Below, in pieces: positions 1 to 10,780 of a stretch of DNA of 64,000 nucleotides; the first letter of the stretch is position 1, and each line of letters opens with the position of its first letter. Both the position numbers and the translations under genes were made by a program. Location of the stretch: positions 25,637,501 through 25,701,500 of the forward strand of contig JAUIMM010000015.1 of the NCBI GenBank assembly GCA_031769625.1. Direction: 5' to 3'. This DNA comes from Taudactylus pleione (taxonomy: Eukaryota > Chordata > Amphibia > Anura > Myobatrachidae). The notes beneath the pieces were generated by a model. That model saw nothing but the letters and a program-made list of their open reading frames with translations, was not told the origin of the DNA and ran no database searches.

Positions 1-985
1 TGTGTAATTTTTGTTACAGTATGTCATGGATACCACACCCTAGTAAAGCAATAAGAAAACATTGGTGAATGATGCAATGTAATAGGCCTGCATGTTATCA
101 GGAGATATGGGGCAGGATGTACTAAAGGGAAAAGTACTGTAAAACCCCCGAAAATGCAGTTCCATGTGTATCAAGCCCCGGAATAATCTCCAGGACCTGT
201 AGGGAGGCGGGATGTACCGCATCACGGATGCGATGTTTAGTACATCCCGCCCATAGTCTATTCCCATACAAAGCATACACAATCCCAAGGGCCATCTTAT
301 ATACATACCTAAAGCGGGGCATACACTGTGCGATATGCACCATGTATGACGACGGCCAATCCGATGCCCGACATATCGGGCAGTCCTCACACATGGAGCA
401 AAGTGGTGGCCAACCGCCCAATATGCCGGCACCCCCTTTCCTCACCCGTATGGCGCAACAAGGGGTCGTACATCGCATCCCCTGATCGATAGAGTTTTCT
501 GTAAGATCTGGGGATGCGATGTACAAACACACAGAAGCGAGCACAGGATGATATCATGCCCATATCATGCCCATACACGGTACGATATAGCAGCTATATC
601 GTGCCAATCCATCGGATCGGCTACTATATCGCACCGTGTATGGCCGGCTTTACAGTGCACTAGTGAGGAACAAGTCTTAGGGGCCTATTTATTAAAATTG
701 TGATGAAATACCTAATGTTCCTTATATCTGATATTCACTGTGATTTTGGAAAGTATTTCAGGACTGTTTATCATTATCCAGAAGCCGGGAAAGCTGCTCT
801 GATAAGCTGTCTCAGTGAATCATGCATGCAACACTTTTGCAGCTTATGACAGCAGTGATAGTTTACATTGCGGGTAGTTTTTATGCACATGCAGCCTTTG
901 ATTGTACTTGTGGGCTCTGAGAGGTCAATGAATCTAAATGGATCCTTCTTTGCACTCTTCCAATAGACAAAAGTGTGCTAACGCC
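1..985. other. Unclassified repeat-like DNA with one hairpin
   Basis: No gene is recognised. The stretch 170-660 is richer in CpG than its surroundings. It contains an imperfect palindrome whose 20-bp arms (571-590 and 624-643, around GATATAG/CTATATC) differ at one position. That is what the end of a MITE or a small fold-back element looks like. Open frames here are short and overlap on both strands, so I do not call any of them coding. Confidence 0.4.
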
Positions 986-1327
986 CAGGGCCAGATTAAC
1001 AATGGGGCGGATGGAGCTACAGCTCTAGGCCTCCACATAAAAATAGGCCCATTGTCATGACAACATGATGTTGACTGGCCATCTGCTCTCCACACGGTCA
1101 GCCATAAATCATAAGTAGTAAATTTGTATTTCTATTTACCTCACAAAATGAAGGATTTTTTTCCTTTTACTTATTTAGGGAGACATTGGAGCAGAGAGTA
1201 TAGGGGGTACATGCCCACATGGCACTGGCCACACCCACACAGCACTGGTCACACCTCCTCTGCTTCTCATAATAGGCCCTTTGGTCATTTTCAGCTCCAG
1301 GCCCATGTGGCCATCAATCCGGCCCTG
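986..1327. mobile_element. hAT-type MITE with 8-bp target duplication
   Basis: The element begins CAGGGCCAGATTAA and ends with the complement of CAGGGCCGGATTGA. It is flanked by an exact 8-bp direct repeat, CTAACGCC, at 978-985 and 1328-1335. The 8-bp duplication and CAGGG terminus are hallmarks of the hAT superfamily. At 342 bp with no coding capacity it is non-autonomous and would need a transposase supplied elsewhere. Confidence 0.85.
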
Positions 1328-1786
1328 CTAACGCCACCTGAAGATGGAATTAGCTATCAGAATCAAGTTCCGAAAACATTTTTGTAGCATGATAAATAGT
1401 ACAACCATACTTTGTTCCAATTCTGTGATATTTCCTGTGTTACTGGGAACGAAAAGCTTGATATTGAAGTCCCTTACTGATGAACCTACAGCTGCAGATA
1501 TATCGGCCATCGGCTGTGCTGCACAGCCAATGCGATATGTCTATGAACTACATCATTCACAGACATATTGGGAGTACACACCTGCCAACGTGCTCACGAT
1601 ATATCGGGCATTTGATTGAATGGCCAATATATCGCTCAGTGTGTACCCAGCCTAAGCCACAGACCCACACAGAATTGGGCTTATGACTGGTCAATCATTC
1701 CTACAGTCTGGACTGGTTCAGAGGTATGTTCTTCTCTGGTGTAAGTGGCATTGCAAGAGTGCTTTAAGTGAGGGGGTGTGGGAACA
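1328..1786. other. Spacer with a possible MITE remnant
   Basis: No gene is seen. At 1505-1652 there are short ATATCG-rich inverted segments ending in AGTGTGTACCCAGCC. The same terminal motif occurs in the hairpin element at 57748-57894, so this may be a decayed relative. The last 13 bases are the left target duplication of the next element. Confidence 0.3.
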
Positions 1787-2382
1787 AAATAAAATAAAAT
1801 AAATAAATAAAAAATAACAAATAAGATAAAAATCTAGCTAATAGATCAACGCAATGATCAGTATGCACCACATAGAATAATTGTAATCTCAGACAGTATC
1901 CCCAGCAGTCGACCGTGCACGATTTTCAATGAAGGCAGTCGCTTCACTCCTACTTCCGGTCCCTTCTGTACATGTACAGAAGGGACCGGAAGTAGGAGTG
2001 AAGCGACTCCCTTCATTGAAAATCGTGCACGATCGACTGCTGGGGATACTGTCTGAGATTACAATTATTCTATGTGGTGCATACTGATCATTGCGTTGAT
2101 CTATTAGCTAGATTTTTATCTTATTTGTTATTTTTTATTTATTTATTTTATTCTATTGTGTGAAGTCTCCCGTTTTATGGTGTTGATTAGATGTATTATG
2201 TTTATGTATTAAATATATTACCAGTGACTAGCGCCCTCACGCTTTTTCTTTCTTGGTTTTTGTTCTTGGGAATTATCCAGTTTTTCCCATATTTGTAGGG
2301 CTAGCAGGTTAACAGGTAGAGTGTGTTACTAATTAGGCCCCGATTGTGTCCATAGGTTTCAGCGCCTTTTTGTTCTCTTTCT
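1787..2382. mobile_element. Fold-back retro-insertion with 13-bp target duplication
   Basis: The insert is bounded by an exact 13-bp direct repeat, gggtgtgggaaca, at 1774-1786 and 2383-2395. Its first ~370 bp (1788-2157) form a nearly perfect palindrome with ~185-bp arms meeting at 1972/1973. I see only single-base mismatches between arms. The left arm starts right at the target duplication, so the 5' end of the insert is an inverted copy of its own interior. The remaining 225 bp are single copy and have no long poly(A). A TSD of this length fits target-primed reverse transcription (LINE, SINE or Penelope-like). The family is not identified. Confidence 0.7.
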
Positions 2383-2395
2383 GGGTGTGGGAACA

Positions 2396-4237
2396 GACTG
2401 AAGATAGCCTAGAGCTTTAGCATGCAGTCTCTTTATATTGACAAGGCCATACAATCTTAGAAGGAAGTTGCAACAACCTTTTTTAGAAGCTGTCCCAAAT
2501 TTTTGAGTATTAGGAGTTCTGCCCATAATAGCAATCTACTGGTAATTTTGAAAAATGCTTTGTCTATACTGACTGGATGATATACAGACCCTGAATGCAA
2601 CTGCTCTACTATAGTCCATCATGTGTCCTGTGAGTATTCCTCATAGTGATAAGTACATTACTATTGTGGTGTTTGCTTAAATTGTTGATGTATACGTAGC
2701 CATAACATGACAACATTTGATCATTCCACTTAAGGAGTATTTTTCAAATAAAGGTGATAAACTTAATTTATTAGCCTTTATTTGTACTCAAGGGACAGTC
2801 CCTTCCTCCATTTGTGTCACGATTCACGTTTTAAGTGTCTCATGGTGGAACCCATGAGGGTCAGTGTAATTAAACCACTTCTAGATAGAAAGATTACTTC
2901 CTTTATACAACTATTAATATGTAGGGTTAAACTGAGCTGGGGATTAGATTTTCTTAATGTACACTGTTTGGGCTGAGATTATATGTACTATGTGTTACTC
3001 AGTAGGACTGTGTAGCACTAGTGTTATTATATCTCTTTTGATAAGATTGCAATGGCGGCTGGAGGTGCCTGGCTGTCTCTTATTTTTCCCTACAGATTTT
3101 TGGAAGGCAGCTGTGATAACTGCTAAATTACGGTGCACTCATGTTGTATCACATTAATGTATTTGTGTAACCCTTCTCTTCTGTCAGGAAGGTTAAATAC
3201 ACTCTGGCCCCCTTGCTTGTAAAGCAGATAGCTCAGGTTTTAAGTTGTGAGTGGCATTACTTTGAAGAATAATATAACTATACACTGTAGAAATCCTCTA
3301 AATAGTTCCCTGCTAGACAGGCCTATAACGCATTCTTTTATTGGTCTAAAACGCGCAGAGAGCGGAATGTATATTGTCAATAATCTTCTGTAGACAACAA
3401 ACCATTGTCAGGGAAATGTACGAAGGGGAGCACAGGAGCAAACTCATGCATTTTTTTTGCCAATGTTTTATGTCGCTGTAAGCATTGAAAATTACTTATG
3501 TGACTAAGGTGAAGTTGAGTGCAGAAAATCACTGGTTATTATTATCTTCCTTTGTATAGCCCAGACATGCTACTCAATATTGTACATTAATCAAATGTAA
3601 CAGATGGTAAGAATGCATTCTTGCCTACCTTCCAAAATGTCCAGGGAACTCCAGAATTACAGGGAGGTCCACAGATCTCCCAAGAGTAGTGCAGCCTCCT
3701 GGAAGCCACCGTAGGGTTACCAGCTTTTTTCAGATTCCCGGGCAGGGGGTATGACCAGCAGTCATGGACAACACAGTAGGGTTACAACCAGCAGCTGCTC
3801 CTACCCTATTGCATGAGGGGGGCTGGTGCTGCTGCTAGTCCTGCCAGTTGCGTAATGGATCTGGCAAGCGACGGGACCGAAGCATACACAAAAGCAGCTG
3901 TGGCAAAGCGCATGTGCATAACACCAGCTTCTAGGGACTACATCTGCTGCAGTCCCTAGAAGCCGGGTAGGGTTGCCCGAAAGGCAGAGCAGTGACTTCA
4001 ACTGGAAGCCACTCTTTGCTAATCGCAGCTCGGACTGGCAGACCCAGGGGCTGCCTGTCCTGTGCGTGACTGGCAGGTGTGTTTCCAATGGGAAGCCACT
4101 GCCAGTCACAGTGTAGCCATACAGTCGTGAACTGCAAATGGCTTACTGAGCCCCCAGGTAAAATCTGCCACTGGTTACAACTCTTTTTAATTGTCAAATT
4201 TCAGGCCATTTAACTACTCCTGCCTCTATATATGACA
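2396..4237. other. No recognisable feature
   Basis: AT-rich at 2400-3600 and more GC-rich at 3650-4180. Only short open frames are present and none resembles a known domain. Nothing further is supported. Confidence 0.5.
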
Positions 4238-4440
4238 GAGAGAGCCCCCTCATTCCCCTTTGTATGGCATCAGAGCTCCCTCATGCCCCTTTGTATGGCA
4301 TCAGAGCCCCCTCATGCCCCTTCATATGGCATTAGCACACTCACTTAACCCTTCTTATATGGCATCAGAGCTCCCACATGCCCCTATGTAGAACAAATAG
4401 AGCCGCTCATGCCGCTTTACATGCCATCACTCAGGGCCTC
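4238..4440. repeat. Minisatellite, ~38-bp unit
   Basis: About five imperfect copies of a unit containing TCATGCCCCTTTGTATGGCA and CAGAGC. Copies diverge toward the right, with substitutions and a truncated last unit. Confidence 0.75.
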
Positions 4441-4655
4441 CTCATGAGTCAGTCATGCTGCTGACACTTGAGAAGTTGCAAAAGATAACACATTTCCAGA
4501 TGGAGATTAATCTTTAAAATGCCCTCATAAAATAATGGAATTTGAAGTAATGCTTTACCAAACCCTCACCCTTCCATAGACAGCCTCCCTCCCACCTGTA
4601 TAGGATTTCTCTGCAAAGCTTTACTGGGGAAGACATACTAATTGCCACACACTAA

Positions 4656-4829
4656 GGGCTATATTTACTGAAGTATGGTTTTTAGAAGTACAGATGTTGC
4701 CCATAGCAACCAATCAGATTCTACTTAACATTTATCTAGCACCTTCTAGAAAATAATAGCTAGAATCTGAGTGGTTGCTACGGGCAACAACTCTACTTCT
4801 AAAAACCCGCATGTTAGGAAATATTCCCC
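4656..4829. mobile_element. Harbinger-type hairpin MITE with TAA duplication
   Basis: This 174-bp element folds almost end to end. The left arm (GGGCTATATTTACT, later TTGCCCATAGCAACCAATCA) is complementary to the right arm (TGGTTGCTACGGGCAACA, later GGAAATATTCCCC). It is flanked by TAA at 4653-4655 and 4830-4832. A 3-bp T(A/T)A duplication is typical of PIF/Harbinger-type MITEs. It has no coding capacity. Confidence 0.75.
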
Positions 4830-4832
4830 TAA

Positions 4833-5619
4833 GCCTGTCTCCTTTTTAGCTATGAAGCCATACTATTGCACACAATTTGCTGCAGAACTCCCAAAGTGGG
4901 ATAGATACTTATGTAATAAATCATTCACTGGTCCTATGGATATAAAATATATTGATTAAATTAACTAAAAATAAAATGTAATTTGAGTTGCCATAAACAA
5001 CTAAATAATAATTTTTTTCATTGCCAGCCATGATTTTATACATTTATTGTTGTGCAGATATACACATTACTTTAAAAGAATTAGGACCTGTATAGAGCAA
5101 AATACCCGGTCCTTCTCCAAAACCTGTCAAGTGCGGGAGCAATAAGGAAGCGGGCTACAGATGGGAGGAGCAGTGAGGAGGTGGACTGCTGGTCGGAGGA
5201 AGCAGTGTGGAGGGCATCTGTGGTAAAGGAGCTCAGCAGAGAAGTCCGCGGTTCTTCAAGATGGTGAGCAGAATGTAGGCTAGCAGGTAGACAGTCACCT
5301 CAACAGTGTGCAGTGTAAAAAAATTAAATAATTAAATTTTTGGACACTGCCAGGCTGGGATTATTAACATTCCGGATTCCGGACAGATATACTTTATTTC
5401 GTACTGTCTGGAGTAACCCCGGATGGGTGGCAACCCTATGCCATCAACTTCCCCAGTGAAGTGGGTGGTCCGCAGTAAATTAATGTCATCATGGCCACAA
5501 CCTTCTGCTGTCTGATTACACAAAATTCGTCATTCTGCTGCTGAGGGCGGCACTGCTATTGCGCAATTCTCTGTCCACGGCCGCACAGCTCTTCTGGATC
5601 TCCTGGAGAGTACAATTTA
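4833..5619. other. No recognisable feature
   Basis: Mixed AT-rich and GC-rich sequence up to the retrotransposon insertion point. No domain-bearing frame or repeat boundary is seen. Confidence 0.5.
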
Positions 5620-5623
5620 GTAT
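5620..5623. repeat. Target site duplication (GTAT), right copy relative to the element
   Basis: GTAT precedes the LTR here and recurs at 11405-11408 after the other LTR. A 4-bp duplication suits a Ty3/gypsy integrase. Confidence 0.75.
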
Positions 5624-6227
5624 TGTGACACAGTTAGGTTAGGGGGTCCCTCTCCTGGGTAGAGGACTCCTTCCTTACACACACACACAGCAGCAGGGAA
5701 GCAGCACACCAGTCTGGATGCAAGTACAAGCTGGTCGGCGCCAGTCTTTATTGTACAATGTCAGAAACATAAAGAAAACATAAATATAAATCCTAGCCTT
5801 GTCGGGGCACTAACTTCACAGGTAGTTCCCTCACTACCAGAACCTGGCAGGGTCTAATGCCCTCGCCAGCAACAAAAGCACAGCAAACACTCACAGTTAG
5901 GTATCCAAGTGTCTCTGAGCAAACTCCCTGCCTGCTCTCCCAGGTGAGACCATCAGCCCTAAACAAACTAGGCTTATATTGGCCACTCTCAGGTGGAAAA
6001 CTAACAAGCCTGTTACCAGGCTGCGAGAACCAAAACCTGGAGTGGCCGTGGGTGGAGCCCTCCCTCTCCTCTCACCCACAACCCCCAGGTCCCAAACTGG
6101 CTTTTCAAAAAGCCGAAACTCAAGCCTGCTACACTGCAGACTTTCTCCTGGGGGTTTAAAACACAAAAGACAGGAATCTGGGACAAATGTACCTGCCACA
6201 GACCACTTTACCAGTGATCCTATCACA
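5624..6227 (-). repeat. 3' LTR of the Gmr1-type element
   Basis: TG...CA boundaries. On the plus strand it starts TGTGACACAGTTAGG and ends CCTATCACA. On the coding (minus) strand an AATAAA lies in the TACAATAAAGACTGGC segment near 5745-5755, a likely polyadenylation signal. The polypurine tract abuts its inner edge. Confidence 0.9.
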
Positions 6228-7559
6228 TATCCCCCCCCTTTGTTTCGACCTGTGGGGCGGAACAACTGAAGCCCCCAAACAATGAACGCGTGACAACGCG
6301 TCAGCATTGGCCAGCTGGATTCCTGGCCTGTGTTCCACTGAAAATGTAAAAGTTTGTAACGCCAAGAACCATCTTGTAATTCTCGCATTACTGTCCTTAT
6401 TTTCAGACATCCACTTCAGAGGGGCATGGTCAGTGATCAATTTGAACTTTCTTCCGACCAAGTAGTACCTGAGAGCCTCTAACGCCCACTTTATGGCCAA
6501 CGCCTCCTTCTCCACTGTGGCATAGTTTCTCTCATGTACATTCAACTTTCTGCTAAGATAGAAAATAGGGTGTTCCTCACCCTCCTTGTTCTGGGACAGG
6601 ACCGCTCCTATACCTACTTCTGATGCATCGGTTTGTACTATGAATTCCCTTTCAAAATTAGGAGTCATCAGGACTGGTTGGGAACACAACGCTACTTTCA
6701 ACTCCTGAAAAGCTTTCTCTGCCTCAGGACTCCATTCTACCATGACTTTTTGTTTGCCTTTGGTCAGGTCAGTCAGTGGGACTGCCATGGTGGCAAAGTT
6801 GGGTATAAACCTCCTGTAGTACCCCGTAATTCCCAAGAAGGCTCTCACCTGCTTCTTATTCAGAGGCCGTGGCCAGTTTTGTATGGCATCAACTTTATTG
6901 AGCTGAGGCTTTATCAGGCCTCTGCCAATGGTGTATCCCAGATATTTTACTTCCTCCATGCCTAGACAACACTTTTTTGGGTTGGCTGTCAAACCTGCCT
7001 TATAGATGGAGTCCAACACTGCTTGTACCCTGGGTAAGTGAGACTGCCAATCAGGACTATGAACGACCACGTCATCCAGATAAGCAGCCGCATACCGTCT
7101 ACGGGGCCTTAGAATCCTGTCCATCATTCTTTGGAAGGTAGCAGGTGCCCCATGTAACCCGAAGGGCAACATCTTGTACTGAAACAAGCCCTCTGGTGCT
7201 GAAAAAGCTGTCTTTTGTTTGGCGCTCTCGGTTAACGGTACTTGCCAATACCCTTTGGTTAGGTCAAGAGTGGTTAAATACCTTGCCGTCCCTAGTCTCT
7301 CAATCAGTTCATCCACTCTTGGCATCGGGTAGGCATCGAATTTTGAAACACTGTTCAACTTTCGGAAGTCATTGCAGAAACGCACACTCCCGTCGGGCTT
7401 TGGAATCAACACAATGGGACTTGACCATTCACTATGTGATTCTTCAATAACCCCTAACTCTAGCATATTTTTAATTTCTTTCGACACCGATTCTCTTTGT
7501 GCTTCTGGTAACCTATAGGGCTTTAGATTAACTTTAACCCCTGGGTCAGTGATGATGTC
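6156..7559 (-). CDS. Reverse transcriptase-RNase H part of Gmr1-type pol
   Basis: From an internal Met at 7487 this frame gives 443 residues; the same frame is open upstream to about 7559. RT motifs include LDLTKGYWQVPL (residues ~73-85) and the catalytic YLDD at 136-139. RNase H follows, with acidic residues in QTDAS (D287), EKEAL (E328), TDHAPL (D353) and NADALSR (D396). The last ~40 residues read through the polypurine tract into the LTR. The enzyme copies element RNA and degrades it in the RNA-DNA hybrid. It would be made as part of a polyprotein, not from its own start. It sits downstream of integrase, the diagnostic Gmr1 order, and is out of frame with the upstream integrase. Confidence 0.9.
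   Translation of the reverse strand, partial: DIITDPGVKVNLKPYRLPEAQRESVSKEIKNMLELGVIEESHSEWSSPIVLIPKPDGSVRFCNDFRKLNSVSKFDAYPMPRVDELIERLGTARYLTTLDLTKGYWQVPLTESAKQKTAFSAPEGLFQYKMLPFGLHGAPATFQRMMDRILRPRRRYAAAYLDDVVVHSPDWQSHLPRVQAVLDSIYKAGLTANPKKCCLGMEEVKYLGYTIGRGLIKPQLNKVDAIQNWPRPLNKKQVRAFLGITGYYRRFIPNFATMAVPLTDLTKGKQKVMVEWSPEAEKAFQELKVALCSQPVLMTPNFEREFIVQTDASEVGIGAVLSQNKEGEEHPIFYLSRKLNVHERNYATVEKEALAIKWALEALRYYLVGRKFKLITDHAPLKWMSENKDSNARITRWFLALQTFTFSVEHRPGIQLANADALSRVHCLGASVVPPHRSKQRGGICDRITGKVVCGRYICPRFLSFVF
6228..6242 (-). promoter_or_regulatory. Polypurine tract
   Basis: On the minus strand an AAAGGGGGGGGATA run lies immediately upstream of the 3' LTR. This is the expected site for plus-strand DNA priming. 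Confidence 0.75.
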
Positions 7560-8020
7560 ATGTTAATGACCGAGGTTTTCCCAGGTACGTCAGAGAACAG
7601 CACCCTATTTCTAATCAGAAACTCCTTGACCTCTTGTTGTTGAATTGCCAACAGGGTTTTTGCCACTGTCACTTCGGGAACTAAGGGCCCTGGGCTTACT
7701 GGAGGGTCTTGGACGGCCGACAGTACCGTTCTATCTTTCCAGGGCTTTAACAGATTTATATGGTATATCTGTTCCGGCTTTCTTTTCCCCGGCTGGTAAA
7801 CTTTGTAATTGACCTGCCCCACTCTTTCTAAGATTTCAAAGGGCCCTTGCCATTTAGCCAAAAGTTTATTTTCCACAATGGGAACCAATACTAACACTCT
7901 GTCCCCAGGAGCAAAGCTGCGTAACCGAGCATTGCGGTTGTATACCCTCTGCTGTGCCTGTTGAGCCTGTTCCAGGTGCTCTCTCACTATCGGCACTACC
8001 GCAGCAATTCTCTCCTGCAT
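7523..8020 (-). pseudogene. Integrase C-terminal domain of Gmr1-type pol, cut off by a stop
   Basis: These 165 codons continue the upstream gag-integrase frame directly after an in-frame TAA at 8021-8023. The segment has the conserved integrase C-terminal features: FAPGDRVLVLVP, then KLLAKWQGPFEILERVG (GPF-type core), then YHINLLKPW. It would help integrase bind DNA or chromatin. The spacer that follows leads toward RT, but the frame runs into a stop at 7523. RT homology resumes in another frame from about 7559, so a small indel near 7560-7566 has broken pol. The single TAA is most simply a point mutation; programmed readthrough is not excluded. Confidence 0.85.
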
Positions 8021-10654
8021 TTAGGAAACATACTCAATCACCGTTTTGTAAGGACTAGACTGCCCCTCCCATGTCTCTTTGGCAATGTCTAGTAACCCCC
8101 TTGGGTGTCTCCCATACAACAAGTCGAAGGGTGAAAACCCGGTGGAGGACTGGGGAACTTCTCTTATGGCCAACAGTAAATACGGCAATAAGTAGTCCCA
8201 ATCCCTACCTTCCTTGTCGGCCACTTTCCTAAGCATGTGTTTTAACGTCTTGTTAAACCTCTCGACCAGCCCATCGGTTTGGGGGTGATAAACCGAAGTT
8301 CTTAACTGTTCGATTTTGAACAGGCGGCATAACTCTTTCATGACTTTGGACATAAACGGTGTACCCTGGTCAGTTAGTATCTCCTCAGGTATACCCAGCC
8401 TGCTAAAGACATGAACTAGCTCTCTGGCAATGGTCTTGGTTGACGTATTGCGCAACGGGATCGCTTCCGGGTACCTGGTAGCGTAATCCATTATGACCAG
8501 AATATACTGGTGTCCCCTGGCAGACTTCATTAAGGGTCCAACCAAATCCATCACTATTCTTTCAAACGGCACCTCTATGATAGGCAATGGAACTAGTGGA
8601 CCCTTAAAATGTGGCCTGGGAGCATGACACTCAGGGCAGGATGCGCAAAAGTCCGATACCTCTTTATGAAGCCCGGGCCAGAAAAACCTCTGCATTATTC
8701 GCTCAGTGGTTTTCTCTACCCCTAGATGGCCTGCCATTATATGATCATGGGCCAGATCCAACACTGTTCTTCTGTAGGCTTTGGGAACTATTAGTTGTTC
8801 CACAACATCTTCCCCCTTCTTAGTCACCTGATATAACAAATCCTGACACATTGCCATGTGGGGATAGGACAAAGTACTATCAGGGTCTACGGGTTTACCA
8901 TCAACTACTTTTACATTCTCCCTGGCTTTTACCAAAGTAGGGTCCTTCAACTGCTCCACGGCAAAGACCTCTCTTCTGACCTCTAACTCAGGCAGACGAT
9001 CACCTGGCCCAACAACACTTCCCACCTCAATGGGAGGCACATCAGTTGGCGGGCCACTGTCACGTTCCGCATTCTCTCGTTCGCCAACCATAGTAGAAAA
9101 AGGGAATAACTCTGACTCAGAAGAAACTCCCTCCTCCACTACATCGACAACCTTCTCAAATGGATTGGGGTTGTTCACCTCTGGAACAAAACGGCTTTCC
9201 CACAACTTCCAGAAGTGAGCAAAGTCTCTCCCCAATATTGCATCGTACACCAGACCATGCACCAAACCCACAGAAACTATAGCAGAGCCACATGGTGTCT
9301 CGATGTTCACCTCGGCCATAACATAATATTGAGTATCCCCATGTATGCAGGTCACACCAACAGTTTTCCCTGTATGCCTCAAGGGGTTCACCAGCTCAGC
9401 TTTTATAAGTGTCACCAAGCTACCAGAGTCTAACAGTGCCTCTACTCGGTTGCCATCTACAGTGAGTACACACATGTGCTTATCAGTCTCAGCCTGCCGG
9501 TCAGCCGTACAGGCTATCTGTGCAAAGAAAGACCCCCTGCGGTAGACATGAGCAGTATCACATTGCATAGGTTCAGTTGTAAGTGCACAATTAGCGGCAA
9601 TATGGCCGAAGCCACCACATCGGAAACACTGAGTCATATTAATGTCTAGTCGTTTACGGGGCAAGAACCTTCCCGGCCTGGCAGGCCTGTCTCCATGTTC
9701 TACACCCTCAGTCTTAGGTACATTCCACCGCCCAGCACCCTTCTCCCCTGGAACAGTCTTACCAGTGTCTCTGGGAGTTCGCCAGTGCGCCATCGGGGCT
9801 CGGTGGGGCATACTCATCAGCTCCTCAGCCGCCACGTACCTCTCCACCAGCTCGACCAACTGGTCCGCGGACTTAGGGTCTGCATGGCTCACCCACTTGC
9901 GCAGAGTCACAGGTAATGATCGCAGGTACTGGTCCATCACGACCCTTTCCACGATCTGTGGTCCCGTCAGCGTCTCGGGCTGTAGCCATTTTGAGGACAG
10001 ATGGACGAGGTCATGCATCTGTGAAGGTGGAGGCTTATCCATATGGAACTCCCAGCGGTGGACCCATTGGGCACGAACAAAGGTGGTGACTCCCAAGCGA
10101 GTTAGGATCTCCTGTTTTAGTTTTTTATAGTCCTTGGCATCAGCCAGGCATAAGTCGAAATATGCTTTTTGTGGCTCCCCAGACAAAAAAGGTGCCACCA
10201 GACTTGCCCACTGCTCCTTGGGCCAACTCTCCCTTTCGGCCGTTCTTTCAAATGCGGCGAGATAGGCCTCCACATCATCGCCCGAAGTCATCTTTTGGAG
10301 GAAGTGACTGGCGCGTACGGAGTGAGTGGTGGTGGGAGGACCAGCAGTAACATCTCGGGGCCGGGCGACCAGGTGCTGTACCACCTCTCTTATGGGCTGG
10401 CTGTTTTCCGCTAAGGCCTGGCGGGTTTCCTCAATGGCGACCTGTTGTTGCCTCTGGGCTGTCTCCAAGGTCAACAGTTGCACCCTGGTGGATTCCTGCT
10501 GAGCCCTGGTAGATTCCTGCTGAGCTGCTGTAGCTTCCTGCTGAGCCCTGGTAGATTCCTGCTGAGCTGCTGTAGCTTGGAGCAAGGCCTTCACAATTTC
10601 CTCCAGTTTGTCCTGGGGCGTAGGTTGGAAGCTGAACCTTGCCTCTCTGAGCAT
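8021..10654 (-). CDS. Gag-protease-integrase polyprotein of Gmr1-type element
   Basis: 877 codons in one frame. Residues ~27-57 hold a glutamine-rich AQQESTR-type heptad repeat. Residues ~115-285 are the capsid region, including SWPKEQWASLVAPFLSGE and QYLRSLP; this is the part related to the vertebrate SCAN domain. A zinc knuckle CX2CX4HX4C spans 343-356. An aspartic protease active site LLDSG is at 407-411, with AILGRDF at ~472-478. Integrase has its zinc-binding H636, H643, C673, C676, then the catalytic triad D703, D762 and E798 (D35E spacing). No gag-pol frameshift is used. The start at 10654 is the first Met before homologous sequence; the true start could lie further upstream. Confidence 0.92.
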   Translation of the reverse strand: MLREARFSFQPTPQDKLEEIVKALLQATAAQQESTRAQQEATAAQQESTRAQQESTRVQLLTLETAQRQQQVAIEETRQALAENSQPIREVVQHLVARPRDVTAGPPTTTHSVRASHFLQKMTSGDDVEAYLAAFERTAERESWPKEQWASLVAPFLSGEPQKAYFDLCLADAKDYKKLKQEILTRLGVTTFVRAQWVHRWEFHMDKPPPSQMHDLVHLSSKWLQPETLTGPQIVERVVMDQYLRSLPVTLRKWVSHADPKSADQLVELVERYVAAEELMSMPHRAPMAHWRTPRDTGKTVPGEKGAGRWNVPKTEGVEHGDRPARPGRFLPRKRLDINMTQCFRCGGFGHIAANCALTTEPMQCDTAHVYRRGSFFAQIACTADRQAETDKHMCVLTVDGNRVEALLDSGSLVTLIKAELVNPLRHTGKTVGVTCIHGDTQYYVMAEVNIETPCGSAIVSVGLVHGLVYDAILGRDFAHFWKLWESRFVPEVNNPNPFEKVVDVVEEGVSSESELFPFSTMVGERENAERDSGPPTDVPPIEVGSVVGPGDRLPELEVRREVFAVEQLKDPTLVKARENVKVVDGKPVDPDSTLSYPHMAMCQDLLYQVTKKGEDVVEQLIVPKAYRRTVLDLAHDHIMAGHLGVEKTTERIMQRFFWPGLHKEVSDFCASCPECHAPRPHFKGPLVPLPIIEVPFERIVMDLVGPLMKSARGHQYILVIMDYATRYPEAIPLRNTSTKTIARELVHVFSRLGIPEEILTDQGTPFMSKVMKELCRLFKIEQLRTSVYHPQTDGLVERFNKTLKHMLRKVADKEGRDWDYLLPYLLLAIREVPQSSTGFSPFDLLYGRHPRGLLDIAKETWEGQSSPYKTVIEYVS

Positions 10655-10780
10655 TGGCTGACGCCTCCTCTATGGGACTCCAAGGACACAGTGTTATTTC
10701 CACACTCACAAATTGGGTGTCTGTCCCTTTAATTTTTAAATGGAAAGTTTTCCTCTTGCTGCAACTTCAGTGTGTGTGGG

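Noticed and set aside
5897..6388. 163-codon minus-strand frame over the LTR, and similar frames at 11074-11424
   Set aside because: They run through LTR sequence, recur in both LTRs, and have no homology to a protein. They are chance frames.
8021..8023. Programmed stop-codon readthrough in Gmr1 pol
   Set aside because: No readthrough context or structure is evident, and the stop falls inside the integrase, not at the gag-pol border. A mutation is simpler.
9642..10130. 162-codon plus-strand frame across the Gmr1 gag region
   Set aside because: It is the antisense shadow of the gag frame on the minus strand and has no domain.
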